A program made the position numbers and the translations under genes. Shown here one piece after another: positions 23,714 to 31,845 of a stretch of 33,497 nucleotides of DNA. Origin of the DNA: Candidatus Tumulicola scandinaviensis (lineage in GTDB: Bacteria; Vulcanimicrobiota; Vulcanimicrobiia; Vulcanimicrobiales; Vulcanimicrobiaceae); contig PLLA01000080.1 in the NCBI GenBank assembly GCA_003140835.1, forward strand, positions 93,962-127,458, written 5' to 3'. The notes under the pieces are model-generated. The model was not told the DNA's origin, did not search any database, and saw only the letters and a list, made by a program, of their open reading frames with translations. Numbering within the stretch: the first letter of the stretch is position 1; each line of letters opens with the position of its first letter.

Positions 23714-24649
23714 ATGACGTTCACGACTTTTGTACGCCGCACGCTCGTATTGCCGGTGGCCCTCGCCTGGTTAGCGGCCTGCAGCGGGTACCACGGATCC
23801 AATCTCGCGCCCGCAACGACGCTGCAGTCGAGCGCGTCGATGCCGTTCGCGTTGGCGCCTGGCGCAACGTCGTTACTCTACGTCTCCGACCAGCCGAGCA
23901 AAGACGTGGCCGTGTTTACGTTTCCGCAAGGACAAAGCATGGGAACGCTGGCGGTGTTTCAACCGGCGGGCGAGTGCGTCAGCAAGTCGGGCAACGTCTT
24001 CATCGCGAACTCGTCGAAGTCGAACGTGCTCGTGTACGCGCACGGCGGTACCAAGCCGACGCGCACGATTACCGATCCCGGTTACTACCCTCTCGGTTGC
24101 TCCGTCGACCCGGTTACCGGTAATCTCGCCGTCACCAGCTACACGGGCACGAAGAACGCCGGCGGACTCGCGATCTACGCCCGCGCCGCCGGAAAACCGA
24201 AAACGTTCACCGATGCAAGCATTCCGCACATGTCCTTTTGCGGATACGATAACGCGGGCAATTTGTTCTTCGATGGTTTCACCTCCAAGCACGCGGTCGT
24301 CGTCGGCGAACTACCGAAGGGCGCGACCAAGATCGCATCGGTTACGCTCGATCAGTCCATCGGCGTCGCCGGCGGCGTTCAATGGGACGGAACGTATCTG
24401 GCGATCGGCGACGTTACCGCAAGCGCGATCTACCGGTTCAAGATGAGCGCCGGCAAAGGCACCAAGGTCTCGACCGTCGCGCTCAAAGGTTCGAAGTACG
24501 TCGACCAGTTTTGGATCCAGGGGACGCAAGTGGTCGCGCCCGACTATATCAGCGGCAACGTTCGCTTTTACAAATATCCCGGCGGCGGCTCGCCGATCAA
24601 AATCATCAGCGGGTTCACCGCCCCGATCGCCGCAACCGTCAGTCCGTAA
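23714..24649 (+). CDS. Lipoprotein with beta-propeller-like repeats
   Basis: This 311-residue protein has a lipoprotein signal ending at LAWLAACSG (Cys about residue 23). The mature part has repeats of the SMP-30/NHL/YncE kind: LLYVSDQPSKDVAVFTFPQG, GNVFIANSSKSNVLVYAHGG, GNLAVTSYTGTKNAGGLAIYARAAG, GNLFFDGFTSKHAVVVGELPKG and so on, probably a six- or seven-bladed propeller. The ATG 23714 start has an AAGG ribosome site. Function unknown; such proteins bind ligands at the cell surface. Confidence 0.85.
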   Translation: MTFTTFVRRTLVLPVALAWLAACSGYHGSNLAPATTLQSSASMPFALAPGATSLLYVSDQPSKDVAVFTFPQGQSMGTLAVFQPAGECVSKSGNVFIANSSKSNVLVYAHGGTKPTRTITDPGYYPLGCSVDPVTGNLAVTSYTGTKNAGGLAIYARAAGKPKTFTDASIPHMSFCGYDNAGNLFFDGFTSKHAVVVGELPKGATKIASVTLDQSIGVAGGVQWDGTYLAIGDVTASAIYRFKMSAGKGTKVSTVALKGSKYVDQFWIQGTQVVAPDYISGNVRFYKYPGGGSPIKIISGFTAPIAATVSP

Positions 24650-24656
24650 TCCTGAC

Positions 24657-24683
24657 GGCCCGGCCGCAGGAATCCCCCGGGCC
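24657..24683 (+). terminator. GC-rich hairpin after the propeller lipoprotein
   Basis: GGCCCGG and CCGGGCC form a seven-base-pair stem with a 13-base loop just after the lipoprotein stop. No T-tract follows, so it may be only a weak terminator. Confidence 0.3.
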
Positions 24684-24694
24684 CGGCTTGCTCA

Positions 24695-24780
24695 TTGGAG
24701 GACTCAGCCGTAAGCCCGCAGTAGGCAAATCGGTCGGCCCGCTAGCGGGCCACCTTGCTAGTAACCCTGCTGAATAAGGA
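24695..24780 (+). promoter_or_regulatory. Structured 5' leader of hppA (candidate cis-regulatory RNA)
   Basis: The leader can fold into a closed multibranch element. UCAGC (24704-24708) pairs with GCUGA (24769-24773) just before the AAGGA ribosome site. Inside are a small GCC/GGC hairpin and a perfect 16-base palindrome GGCCCGCTAGCGGGCC at 24736-24751, extended by GGU/ACC pairing. The closing stem abuts the ribosome site, as in translational riboswitches. The ligand class is not recognised. Confidence 0.4.
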
Positions 24781-24785
24781 TTGGA

Positions 24786-26894
24786 ATGACCGCACAGACC
24801 GCGATTGTGGCCGGTTTAGTCGGCGGCGCGCTCGCCGTAGTTTATGGAGTCGCACTGACTTTCTGGGTGTTGGCGCAGCCCGCCGGCAACGACCGGATGA
24901 AAGAGATTGCCGCCGCCATCCAAGAAGGCGCGATGGCCTTTCTTCAGCGCCAATACTTCACCATCGGCATCGTCGCCGTCATTTTGGCGATCGTGATTCT
25001 GTTCGCGCCGACGCTGGGCAGAGAAGCCGCCATCGGATTCTTGATCGGGGCGGTCCTGTCGGGTGCTGCCGGATTCATCGGGATGATCGTTTCGGTGCGC
25101 GCCAACGTGCGAACGGCCGAAGCCGCCCGCGGCGGCCTGAAGCCTGCCTTGAACGTTGCGTTCCGCGGCGGCACGGTGACCGGCATGCTGGTCGTCGGCT
25201 TGGGATTGCTGGCCGTTTCGGGTTACTACTGGATTTTATTGCAAGTCAACGGCGGCGACGCCGCGACGTCGCTCAAGGCGATGGTCGGTCTCGCCTTCGG
25301 TTGCTCGCTGATTTCGGTGTTCGCGCGTCTTGGCGGCGGCATTTACACGAAGGCCGCCGACGTGGGCGCCGACTTAGTTGGGAAAGTTGAAGCCGGCATT
25401 CCCGAGGACGATCCCCGCAATCCGGCCGTCATCGCGGACAACGTCGGCGATAACGTCGGCGACTGCGCGGGGATGGCCGCCGACCTTTTCGAGACGTATT
25501 GCGTTACGACGGTCGCCGCCATGCTGCTCGGCAACTTGATCTTCGGCGGCAGCGTCCCCGGCGCGACCACCTTTCCGCTGGTGCTGGGCGCCCTGTCGAT
25601 CGTCGCCTCCATCATCGGCACGCTCTTCGTCGGCCTCGGTAACGTTCAGAAGAGCCGCATCATGGGCGCGCTCTATCTCGGCATGGGCATCGCCAGCGTT
25701 TTGGCGCTGATCGGGTTCTGGTTTGCCGCCAATCAAACGTTTGCCGATGCGACCGGAATCTCGCCGCTCTCGATATTCATTTGCGCGCTCGTCGGCGTCG
25801 TCATCACGGCCGCCATCACGCTCATCACCGAATACTATACGGGCACGCAATTTGCGCCGGTGCGCCGAATCGCGGCTGCCTCGGTTACCGGTCACGCGAC
25901 CAACATGATCGCCGGCTTGGCAGTCTCCATGCAGGGGACGGCAGGACCGGCGATCGTCATCGTCATCGGTATTTTAGTGAGCTTCAGCTTTGCCGGCGTG
26001 TACGGCGTCGGTATCGCGGTCATGGCGATGCTGTCGCTGGCCGGCATCGTCGTCGCCATCGACGCGTTCGGTCCCATCACCGACAACGCGGGCGGCATTG
26101 CCGAAATGGCGGACATGCCCGAAGACGTGCGCAACGTCACCGACCCGCTCGATGCCGTCGGCAACACGACCAAGGCCGTCACCAAGGGCTACGCCATCGG
26201 CTCGGCCGCGCTGGCAGCGGTCGTGCTGTTCGCCGCATTTCTTCAAGAGCTGACGCAACAGCAATGTCCGGGCGCCGCCACCGGCGCTTGCGTCGACGGC
26301 GTAAAGAACCTGTTCGCGATCGGCAATCCATACGTGCTGTGCGGTCTCTTCGTCGGTGGCCTGCTGCCGTATCTGTTCGCCTCGCTATCGATGCAGGCGG
26401 TCGGGCGCGCGGGCGGTGCCGTGGTCGAAGAAGTTCGGCGTCAGTTCCGCGAGAATCCGGGAATCATGGCCGGCACGTCCAAGCCGAACTACGCCACTAC
26501 CGTCGACATCGTTACGCAGCACGCGCTCAAAGAAATGATCCTGCCGGCACTCATTCCGGTCGGCGTGCCCGTCGTCGTGGTATTGCTCTCGTACTTCAAC
26601 ATTCTCCGGGGCACGACGGGCGCGCAAATGATGGGCGGCATCCTCGTCGGCTCGATCGTCACCGGATTATTCGTCGCCATCTCAATGACGACCGGCGGCG
26701 GCGCGTGGGACAACGCCAAGAAGTACATCGAAGATGGAAACTATGGCGGCAAAGGTTCGATCGCGCACCAAGCGGCCGTCACCGGCGACACCGTTGGCGA
26801 TCCCTACAAAGACACCGCCGGTCCGGCAATCAATCCGATGATCAAAGTGCTCAACATCGTCGCACTGTTGCTCGTCGGTTTTCTCATCCACTGA
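24786..26894 (+). CDS. hppA: Membrane-bound proton-pumping pyrophosphatase (K+-independent type)
   Basis: This 702-residue integral membrane protein with about 16 TM segments couples pyrophosphate hydrolysis to ion pumping. The [47 protein letters not shown] block is intact, as are the [12 protein letters not shown] and [15 protein letters not shown] segments near the C-terminus. The residue that sets K+ dependence is Lys463 ([10 protein letters not shown]), the K+-independent, H+-pumping form. The ATG at 24786 follows AAGGA in a structured leader. It converges closely with the beta-barrel gene at 26903. Confidence 0.97.
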   Translation: MTAQTAIVAGLVGGALAVVYGVALTFWVLAQPAGNDRMKEIAAAIQEGAMAFLQRQYFTIGIVAVILAIVILFAPTLGREAAIGFLIGAVLSGAAGFIGMIVSVRANVRTAEAARGGLKPALNVAFRGGTVTGMLVVGLGLLAVSGYYWILLQVNGGDAATSLKAMVGLAFGCSLISVFARLGGGIYTKAADVGADLVGKVEAGIPEDDPRNPAVIADNVGDNVGDCAGMAADLFETYCVTTVAAMLLGNLIFGGSVPGATTFPLVLGALSIVASIIGTLFVGLGNVQKSRIMGALYLGMGIASVLALIGFWFAANQTFADATGISPLSIFICALVGVVITAAITLITEYYTGTQFAPVRRIAAASVTGHATNMIAGLAVSMQGTAGPAIVIVIGILVSFSFAGVYGVGIAVMAMLSLAGIVVAIDAFGPITDNAGGIAEMADMPEDVRNVTDPLDAVGNTTKAVTKGYAIGSAALAAVVLFAAFLQELTQQQCPGAATGACVDGVKNLFAIGNPYVLCGLFVGGLLPYLFASLSMQAVGRAGGAVVEEVRRQFRENPGIMAGTSKPNYATTVDIVTQHALKEMILPALIPVGVPVVVVLLSYFNILRGTTGAQMMGGILVGSIVTGLFVAISMTTGGGAWDNAKKYIEDGNYGGKGSIAHQAAVTGDTVGDPYKDTAGPAINPMIKVLNIVALLLVGFLIH

Positions 26895-26902
26895 CCCCGC
26901 GT

Positions 26903-27802
26903 CTAGCGCAGCTGAATGACGAGGCCCGCGCCGACGTAGCTAAAGGATAGACCGGGATCGCCGATGAGCGAGTGGCCGTACTCGACGTCGATCTCGGTCC
27001 GCGTTCCCAGAAGCTTCTGCACGCCGGCGTCGATGAAGGCGCGGCCGTTGAGGTTCGGCGCGATCTTCGATACATAGACGTATTCGGCGTAGAACTGGTA
27101 GAAGTTCGGAATTTGCGTGGTGAGCACGAACGACGGCGTCGTTACGCCGTATCGCGCGTGCGTATTGGCCGGAGTGAATCCGCCGGTAGAAGCGACCGCG
27201 ATCGTCGTGCCGATGCTGGTCGCCGGGCTGAGCGAGTAGCTGGCATCCAAATTCCCGGTGAGCGTCGCGTTACCGGCGGTCAGGAAGGGCGAACCGTTCG
27301 GCGGCGTGTCGAGCCCGTCGATTGCCAGCGACAAACGGCCGTACGTCGGAAACTGAAACTTAAACCCGAGCCCGGAATCGTTCACGCCGTAGCTCGTCCG
27401 GCCCGGTATCGCGGTCGCGTACACCCGGGTAGCGACGTAGTTCGGTCCGATAACGTCAAGTTCAAAATGCGGGGCGACGCCGACGCGCAAGAAGTTCTGC
27501 GGAACTTGGCTTTGAACCGATCCCGCCGACGCCGTTGCGTTGACTTGATTCTGATAGCCTAATTCGAAGACGACGGTGTGTGCGGCGACGGCGCACGTGC
27601 TGTACCCGATGGTGGGACGGTTGGCGGTTGCGAGCAGACGTCCCGGGCCGCCACATGGATCGGACGGCGTTGCCCTCGGCGATGGTGATGCGTTCGGAGA
27701 CGGCGACGCCTCGGCACCTTGCGCGCGTGCGCGTCCGGGCGCTCCGCCGAGCGCGCAGCCGGCAAGCGCCGCAATCAACACGAGCGCTCGCGCGACTCCC
27801 AT
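26903..27802 (-). CDS. Secreted beta-barrel protein, transporter/MetA-like
   Basis: This 299-residue protein has a signal (MGVARALVLIAALAGCALGG), possibly a lipoprotein type, and a Ser/Pro-rich linker to about residue 50. Strands then alternate Gly/aromatic residues (TVVFELGYQNQVNATASAG, FELDVIGPNYV, LSLAIDGLDTPPNGSPFLTAGN, FYQFYAEYVYVSKIAPN) and it ends in FSYVGAGLVIQLR. This resembles the PF13557-type barrels annotated as phenol-MetA or transporter proteins. Substrate unknown. It converges with hppA with an 8-base gap. Confidence 0.78.
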   Translation of the reverse strand: MGVARALVLIAALAGCALGGAPGRARAQGAEASPSPNASPSPRATPSDPCGGPGRLLATANRPTIGYSTCAVAAHTVVFELGYQNQVNATASAGSVQSQVPQNFLRVGVAPHFELDVIGPNYVATRVYATAIPGRTSYGVNDSGLGFKFQFPTYGRLSLAIDGLDTPPNGSPFLTAGNATLTGNLDASYSLSPATSIGTTIAVASTGGFTPANTHARYGVTTPSFVLTTQIPNFYQFYAEYVYVSKIAPNLNGRAFIDAGVQKLLGTRTEIDVEYGHSLIGDPGLSFSYVGAGLVIQLR

Positions 27803-27880
27803 GGGGCGACCGCTTTCGGTTGCCCGTTCGTCAATTCATGCGCTCCGCAGGCCAACGAGGAGCGCTCGAATTGAGCGTGA

Positions 27881-28264
27881 ATGGTGAACGCCATGCAACA
27901 GTCATTCAAGGTTACCGGAATGGACCTCACCGGCTACATGGTCAAAGATGCGGCTCGCGCGATCGGCTTCTACCGCGACGTGCTCGGGCTGGAGCCGACG
28001 ATGGTCTACCCCGAGAATCGCGGGGCCGAATACGAATTCGCCGACGGCACGACGTTCGGCCTATGGGGCGGCGGCGACGTTATGCCGTTTCAACCCAGCA
28101 ACGGCGTTCTGTTCGCGGTGGACGATCTCGACGCCGCGGTTGCGGCGGTGAAGGCGCGCGGCATTCCGGTGATCATGGAACACGAAAGCCCCGTCTGCTT
28201 TATGGCGATGATCCAGGACACCGAAGGGAATAGCGTCGTCCTCCATAAGCGCAAGGCAACCTAA
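27881..28264 (+). CDS. VOC (glyoxalase/bleomycin-resistance fold) protein
   Basis: This 127-residue single-module protein contains GYMVKDAARAIGFYRDVLGLEP, the standard VOC beta-alpha-beta start, and DDLDAAVAAVKARGIPV with DTEGNSVVLHKRK at the end. Metal ligands are not clear enough to assign a reaction: Glu residues and His194-type positions cannot be placed. Translation may begin at ATG 27881 or the internal Met5 (MQQSFKV). It is the first of two plus-strand genes, separated from the M48 gene by two strong hairpins. Confidence 0.85.
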   Translation: MVNAMQQSFKVTGMDLTGYMVKDAARAIGFYRDVLGLEPTMVYPENRGAEYEFADGTTFGLWGGGDVMPFQPSNGVLFAVDDLDAAVAAVKARGIPVIMEHESPVCFMAMIQDTEGNSVVLHKRKAT

Positions 28265-28327
28265 GCGCGCAAGCGCGCTTCTCTCACCAAGTTTTAGCCA
28301 GCCGGCGACGTTCGGGTCGCCGGCTGG
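28263..28327. terminator. Two strong hairpins between VOC and M48 genes
   Basis: AAGCGCGC (28263-28270) and GCGCGCTT (28273-28280) are perfect arms with a two-base loop. Then CCAGCCGGCGAC (28298-28309) and GTCGCCGGCTGG (28316-28327) form a perfect twelve-base-pair stem with a six-base loop. No T-tract follows either, so they are terminator-like or RNA-stabilising, and the second sits just upstream of the M48 promoter. Confidence 0.4.
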
Positions 28328-28341
28328 GCGGCCCGCTCGCT

Positions 28342-28347
28342 TACAAT
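28342..28347 (+). promoter_or_regulatory. -10 element for a probably leaderless mRNA
   Basis: TACAAT lies six bases before the ATG of the M48 gene at 28354, the arrangement of leaderless transcripts. No convincing -35 or ribosome site is seen between the hairpin and the ATG. Confidence 0.45.
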
Positions 28348-28353
28348 AGGCGC

Positions 28354-29310
28354 ATGACGACGAGTTCACCGCGGCGGTTTTTTGCCGTTCTTTCGATGGC
28401 GGCATTCGTAGCGTTGAGCTCCGGCGCAGCGGTGGCCTCCGATCCGCAACAAAATCAGTGGGAGATGCAAATCGGCCAACAACAGTTCATGCAGTTGGCG
28501 CAGCGCGGCGAAATCGTTCAGTCGTCACCCTACTACAGCGTGCTCGAGCCGATCGCAGCCCGCATTGCCGCCGTGGCCGGTCCACAATACTTCACGCCGT
28601 TTCATTTCATCTTAGTCAACGAGGCCTCCCCGAACGCGTTTGCGGTTCCGGGTGGGAACGTGTACGTTACGACCGCCATGATGACGTTCGCCAAAAACCA
28701 AGACGAGCTGGCCGGCGTGCTGTGTCACGAGGTCTCGCACGACATCCACCACGACGTGTATAACAACGCGCACAAGACTCAGGGCCTTCAAACCGCTGCC
28801 GGCGTGCTGGGCATGCTGATGGGTGGCACCATGCTCGGGCAGATGGCCGTGGGTCTCGGCGCCGGAGCGCAAGCGATGACGTTTTCGCGCTCGGTCGAGT
28901 CGAACGCCGATCGTGCGGGCGCTTATACCTGTGCTCAAGCCGGCTTTAATCCGTACGGATTGGTTTGGCTCTTCCAGCATTTCCAAGGCAAAGCGCACGG
29001 CTCACTCGAGATGCTTTCGGATCACCCCCGCGACGATCACCGCGTTTCCGATTTAGAAAATCTCTTTCACAGCGATCCAGCAACGTTCGGCCGCTTCAAC
29101 GCGGACGAGTCGCAAGGCACGCCGCTCGCGACGCCGTCACCGCAACAAGGCTACCCACCGCAACAAGGCTACCCACCGCAACAGGGCTATCCACCGCAAC
29201 AGGGCTATCCACCGCAACAAGGCTATCCGCCGCAACAAGGCTATCCACCGCAACAGGGTTATCCGCCGCAAGGGTATCCGCCGGCGCTCTTGGCGCTCCG
29301 CTCAGGATGA
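28354..29310 (+). CDS. Secreted M48 metallopeptidase with PQQGYP repeat tail
   Basis: This 318-residue protein has a signal peptide (RRFFAVLSMAAFVALSSGAAVA). The zinc motif HEVSH (His125, Glu126, His129) and the third ligand region VESNADRAG with Glu182 are present, so it should be an active M48 (BepA/YfgC-like) periplasmic protease. The C-terminus carries seven tandem PQQGYP units (29140-29265, 18-bp period) and one PQGYP unit, a disordered tail. The last residues (PALLALRSG) and TGA come from the dispersed repeat at 29292-29313, so the natural end may have been different. Confidence 0.92.
   Translation: MTTSSPRRFFAVLSMAAFVALSSGAAVASDPQQNQWEMQIGQQQFMQLAQRGEIVQSSPYYSVLEPIAARIAAVAGPQYFTPFHFILVNEASPNAFAVPGGNVYVTTAMMTFAKNQDELAGVLCHEVSHDIHHDVYNNAHKTQGLQTAAGVLGMLMGGTMLGQMAVGLGAGAQAMTFSRSVESNADRAGAYTCAQAGFNPYGLVWLFQHFQGKAHGSLEMLSDHPRDDHRVSDLENLFHSDPATFGRFNADESQGTPLATPSPQQGYPPQQGYPPQQGYPPQQGYPPQQGYPPQQGYPPQQGYPPQGYPPALLALRSG
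29140..29280 (+). repeat. Tandem 18-bp repeat encoding PQQGYP
   Basis: Seven copies of the 18-bp unit encoding PQQGYP (29140-29265) and one 15-bp copy encoding PQGYP (29266-29280) lie in frame in the M48 gene. Copies differ only at silent positions, suggesting recent expansion by slippage. Confidence 0.9.
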
Positions 29311-29313
29311 CAA
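29292..29313. repeat. Dispersed repeat, copy 3
   Basis: This copy of the GGCGCTCCGCT block with CAGGATGACAA forms the last codons and the TGA of the M48 gene. Confidence 0.8.
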
Positions 29314-29315
29314 CG

Positions 29316-30101
29316 CTAAGGTCCGAACGGATTGTCGGTGGTGACGTTCAGTCCGGTGAGTGCGGTGCGCAAGTCCTGATAGGCGGTCGTCTTGCCGGTC
29401 AGCGTTTTATAGTTGTCGTTCAGCGTCGCGCCGCCGGCCTTTACGATTTGCGCGGTTTCGTGTCCGAGGCTGCGCAGCCAGTACAGATACACGATCGCAC
29501 AGCCGGTTGATGCCGCGTCGGAATCGGTCTGCTCCGTCTTGCCGATCCAATCGGGATACCCCGCTTGCGCCCACGCCGGCCCGGTCGCATACTGTTCCAG
29601 CGTCGCCAACGAGGTTTCCGCCTCGGCGCAAAAGCGCGATAAACCCTCGCCGTTGCTATAGCCGCAGTTCCATCCCGCGTTTTGAGCGCCCATGAAGCAC
29701 TCGCTCAGTTCCGCGACGTAGAGCGCGATTTGCAGGCTTAACGGATCGACTGACGCAGCAAAACACGCATCCAAATAGAGGACGCCGCCGGTGGAAAAGT
29801 CGCAGCCGTAGTGATAGGCGCCTCCCGAACCGTCGTGCGCCGAACTCAACGGTGCGACGATAACGTCGGTCGCCGCGCCGCTCACGCCGAAAAGCGTCTG
29901 CATATCGCCGTACGGCTTGGCAACCTTCGCGAGCAGTTGCTGCGCGATCGCAAGCCCCGCAGCTCCCAATGCCGGATCGTAATACACGGTCACTTGCGCG
30001 CTCGTGCCGACGCTGGTGGCTGGATAGTCGAACTTGGTCGTCGCCGCTTTCGGCGGCTGGATCGTTTGGCCGGGCCGAACGAGGACTCTACACTGGCTCA
30101 T
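29316..30101 (-). CDS. Uncharacterised protein, gluzincin-like but lacking HExxH
   Basis: From ATG 30101, overlapping the upstream stop as ATGA, this 261-residue protein has no signal or membrane segment. A central block YVAELSECFMGAQNAGWNCGYSNGEGLSRFCAEAE resembles the active helix region of gluzincin metallopeptidases (helix, then N-x-E-G-L-x-R-F). However, the zinc motif HExxH is replaced (ELSEC), so no protease activity is expected. Several cysteines are present. It ends five bases from the M48 gene's stop, converging on it. Function unknown. Confidence 0.75.
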   Translation of the reverse strand: MSQCRVLVRPGQTIQPPKAATTKFDYPATSVGTSAQVTVYYDPALGAAGLAIAQQLLAKVAKPYGDMQTLFGVSGAATDVIVAPLSSAHDGSGGAYHYGCDFSTGGVLYLDACFAASVDPLSLQIALYVAELSECFMGAQNAGWNCGYSNGEGLSRFCAEAETSLATLEQYATGPAWAQAGYPDWIGKTEQTDSDAASTGCAIVYLYWLRSLGHETAQIVKAGGATLNDNYKTLTGKTTAYQDLRTALTGLNVTTDNPFGP

Positions 30102-30601
30102 GTTTGGGCGGCTACCTCCAGTTCGTACTTTCGAAAGATGACAATGTAACTGGCAACGACGAACGTGATCGCAAAGGCCAATAACCCGTCGCCGATCGCC
30201 GTCGAAAGACTGCCGCGGTGCGGCATGGCCAAGCGGACAACCGAGCGCAGCCCGAAGGCGACCACGAAAATCACGATGGTCACCCACGAAGACCCGAGGT
30301 ACATCACCCCGGGCCGTTCGGTTGGACGAACGTCGGTGTGCATCCCGCGCAGAATTCCGAACGGAATGCCCACGACGCCGCCGACGAGCAGCGCCGCAGC
30401 AATTTCCCAAGCTGGCGCCGGATTGAGCGCCTCCGTCGCGTAGATCGTCCAACCCGTCAGCGCGACCAGAATTAGCGGCTGAATCCACATTCGGGTCAGG
30501 CTGATGCGCTGCGGCCGCACGAAACGAATCGCCAGCACGACCACCACCACGGCCAGTGGCAGAAGCTGCATCCACCACGGAACGTTCGAACCGGATTGCA
30601 T
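30098..30601 (-). CDS. CcdC-like (DUF1453) membrane protein
   Basis: This 167-residue integral membrane protein has four or five hydrophobic segments (from LLPLAVVVVVLAIRFV, then LILVALTGWTIYA, IAAALLVGGVVGIPFGILRG, VTIVIFVVAFGLRS and FAITFVVASYIVIF). The motif RFVRPQRISLTRMWIQPLILVAL and the following HTDVRPTERPGVMYLGSS resemble the CcdC/DUF1453 family; function unsettled. ATG 30601 starts it, and it is coupled to the following gene by ATGA. Confidence 0.8.
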   Translation of the reverse strand: MQSGSNVPWWMQLLPLAVVVVVLAIRFVRPQRISLTRMWIQPLILVALTGWTIYATEALNPAPAWEIAAALLVGGVVGIPFGILRGMHTDVRPTERPGVMYLGSSWVTIVIFVVAFGLRSVVRLAMPHRGSLSTAIGDGLLAFAITFVVASYIVIFRKYELEVAAQT

Positions 30602-30623
30602 GACTTAACTCCAGGCTGGATGC

Positions 30624-30655
30624 AAAAACGGGAGCGAAATCTCACTCCCGTTTTT
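30624..30655. terminator. Bidirectional intrinsic terminator
   Basis: AAAAACGGGAG (30624-30634) and CTCCCGTTTTT (30645-30655) are perfect arms around a ten-base loop, with a T-tract in both directions. It ends the rplJ-rplL transcript on the minus strand; no plus-strand gene ends nearby. Confidence 0.9.
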
Positions 30656-30674
30656 CCAGTAACCCGCGGAATCC

Positions 30675-31043
30675 TTACTTGATTTCGACTTTCGCGCCGG
30701 CTTCTTCCAGCCTTTTCTTAACCGCCTCGGCTTCGTCTTTGGTAATGCCTTCCTTCACGGCCTTCGGGGCGCTTTCGACGAACGACTTGGCTTCGGTGAG
30801 CCCGAGACTGGTGAGCTCGCGAACGGCCTTGATCACTTTGATCTTCTCAGGTCCGGCCTCGGCGAGAATGACGTCGAATTCGGTTTGCTCGACAGCCGGA
30901 GCGGCAGCCGCCGCCGGAGCCGCCATCATCGCAGCCGGAGCCGCAGCCGAGACGCCGTATTTTTCCTCGAGTTGCTTCACGAGATCCGCGAGTTCGAGAA
31001 CGGTGAGTTTGTCGATTTGATCGATGAGTTCGGCAAGTGCCAT
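30675..31043 (-). CDS. rplL: Ribosomal protein L7/L12
   Basis: This 122-residue stalk protein has an N-terminal dimer domain, an Ala-rich hinge (about residues 35-50) and the C-terminal factor-binding domain ([67 protein letters not shown]). It recruits translational GTPases. A taaggag site precedes the ATG at 31043, 16 bases after rplJ. A strong terminator follows. Confidence 0.98.
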   Translation of the reverse strand: MALAELIDQIDKLTVLELADLVKQLEEKYGVSAAAPAAMMAAPAAAAAPAVEQTEFDVILAEAGPEKIKVIKAVRELTSLGLTEAKSFVESAPKAVKEGITKDEAEAVKKRLEEAGAKVEIK

Positions 31044-31059
31044 GATACTGTAGATCTCC

Positions 31060-31590
31060 TTAAGCGTTGGGTACCGCGGCTTCTCTTTGCTCGCGGATAG
31101 CAGTAAGCACGCGGACGAGGCCGCTCTGATTTCCGGAAAGCACGGTCACGAGACCGCGCAGGGGACTGGCGAGCGAGCCGACCAGCCGAGCGATGAGTTC
31201 CATCTTGGGAGGGAGTTTGGCGAGTACGTTCACTTGCGCCGCGCCGACGACGCTACCGTCGAGGAAGGCCGCCTTGATGGACAGCTTCTTGGTGGCGTCA
31301 CTGAACGCTTTGAGCGCTTTCGCCGGAGCCACCGGATCCGCGCCGGCAAAGACGATGCCGGTCGGACCGGCTAAGAACTCTTCCAACTGGGCAGCCGTGT
31401 CGCCGGCGGCGATGCGGAAGAGCGTGTTTTTTACGACGGAATACGTGCTGCCGTCTTTGCGAAGCTCGCCGCGAAGTCTGGTAATTTCCTCGACGGTCAA
31501 CCCCTGATAATCCGTCAAGAATAAGTTCTGCGCGGCGGCCAGCTGCTCGCGCAGCTCTTTGACCGCGGCTTCTTTTCGGGCCGTTGGCAT
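31060..31590 (-). CDS. rplJ: Ribosomal protein L10
   Basis: From ATG 31590 the protein is 176 residues: [45 protein letters not shown], then the rRNA-binding globular part with [10 protein letters not shown], and C-terminal helices that bind L7/L12 dimers. The frame extends upstream, but only through the structured leader, not coding. It is followed by rplL. Confidence 0.97.
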   Translation of the reverse strand: MPTARKEAAVKELREQLAAAQNLFLTDYQGLTVEEITRLRGELRKDGSTYSVVKNTLFRIAAGDTAAQLEEFLAGPTGIVFAGADPVAPAKALKAFSDATKKLSIKAAFLDGSVVGAAQVNVLAKLPPKMELIARLVGSLASPLRGLVTVLSGNQSGLVRVLTAIREQREAAVPNA

Positions 31591-31785
31591 AGGACGTTCC
31601 CTTTTATTGGCGTTTCTATCGAGTCGGAAAACGAAACCGCGCTCCATCCGTCCGGAGAGCGCGTAAAACGTCGAAAAGATTCGCGTATCGCGTCCTCGGC
31701 AGGTTGTCGCGCTTCCAGCTCGCGTTCGGCGATAAGGAGTCGAGACGATTAAGGCCAAAACAGGCCGCCTACGGTCTTCGGAGCC
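31591..31785 (-). ncRNA. Candidate L10 (rplJ) leader RNA
   Basis: The minus-strand leader carries a CCTGCCGAGG segment (about 31694-31703) and a hairpin with GCGCTC/GAGCGC arms (31639-31662) before rplJ. Ribosomal protein L10 leaders that bind L10 for autoregulation occur here in many bacteria. The fit is by position and partial sequence only. Confidence 0.45.
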
Positions 31786-31791
31786 TGACGT

Positions 31792-31820
31792 AGAGTACCA
31801 CAGGTTCGCAGCCGTCGCAA
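31792..31820 (-). promoter_or_regulatory. Candidate promoter for rplJ-rplL
   Basis: On the minus strand, TTGCGA (31820-31815) and TACTCT (31797-31792) are 17 bases apart. The start would be near 31785, giving a leader of about 195 bases. It would make rplJ-rplL independent of the rplK-rplA unit. Confidence 0.4.
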
Positions 31821-31845
31821 GACTAACCCGCCGGAGGATGGAGCA

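Noticed and set aside
25781-26950. Long open frame inside and past hppA on the same strand, Arg/His rich.
   Set aside because: It is out of frame with a clear pyrophosphatase gene; composition is that of a shifted frame in GC-rich DNA.
29140-29280. Regular 18-bp repeat resembling a CRISPR or minisatellite array.
   Set aside because: The units are contiguous, without spacers, and in frame in the M48 gene.
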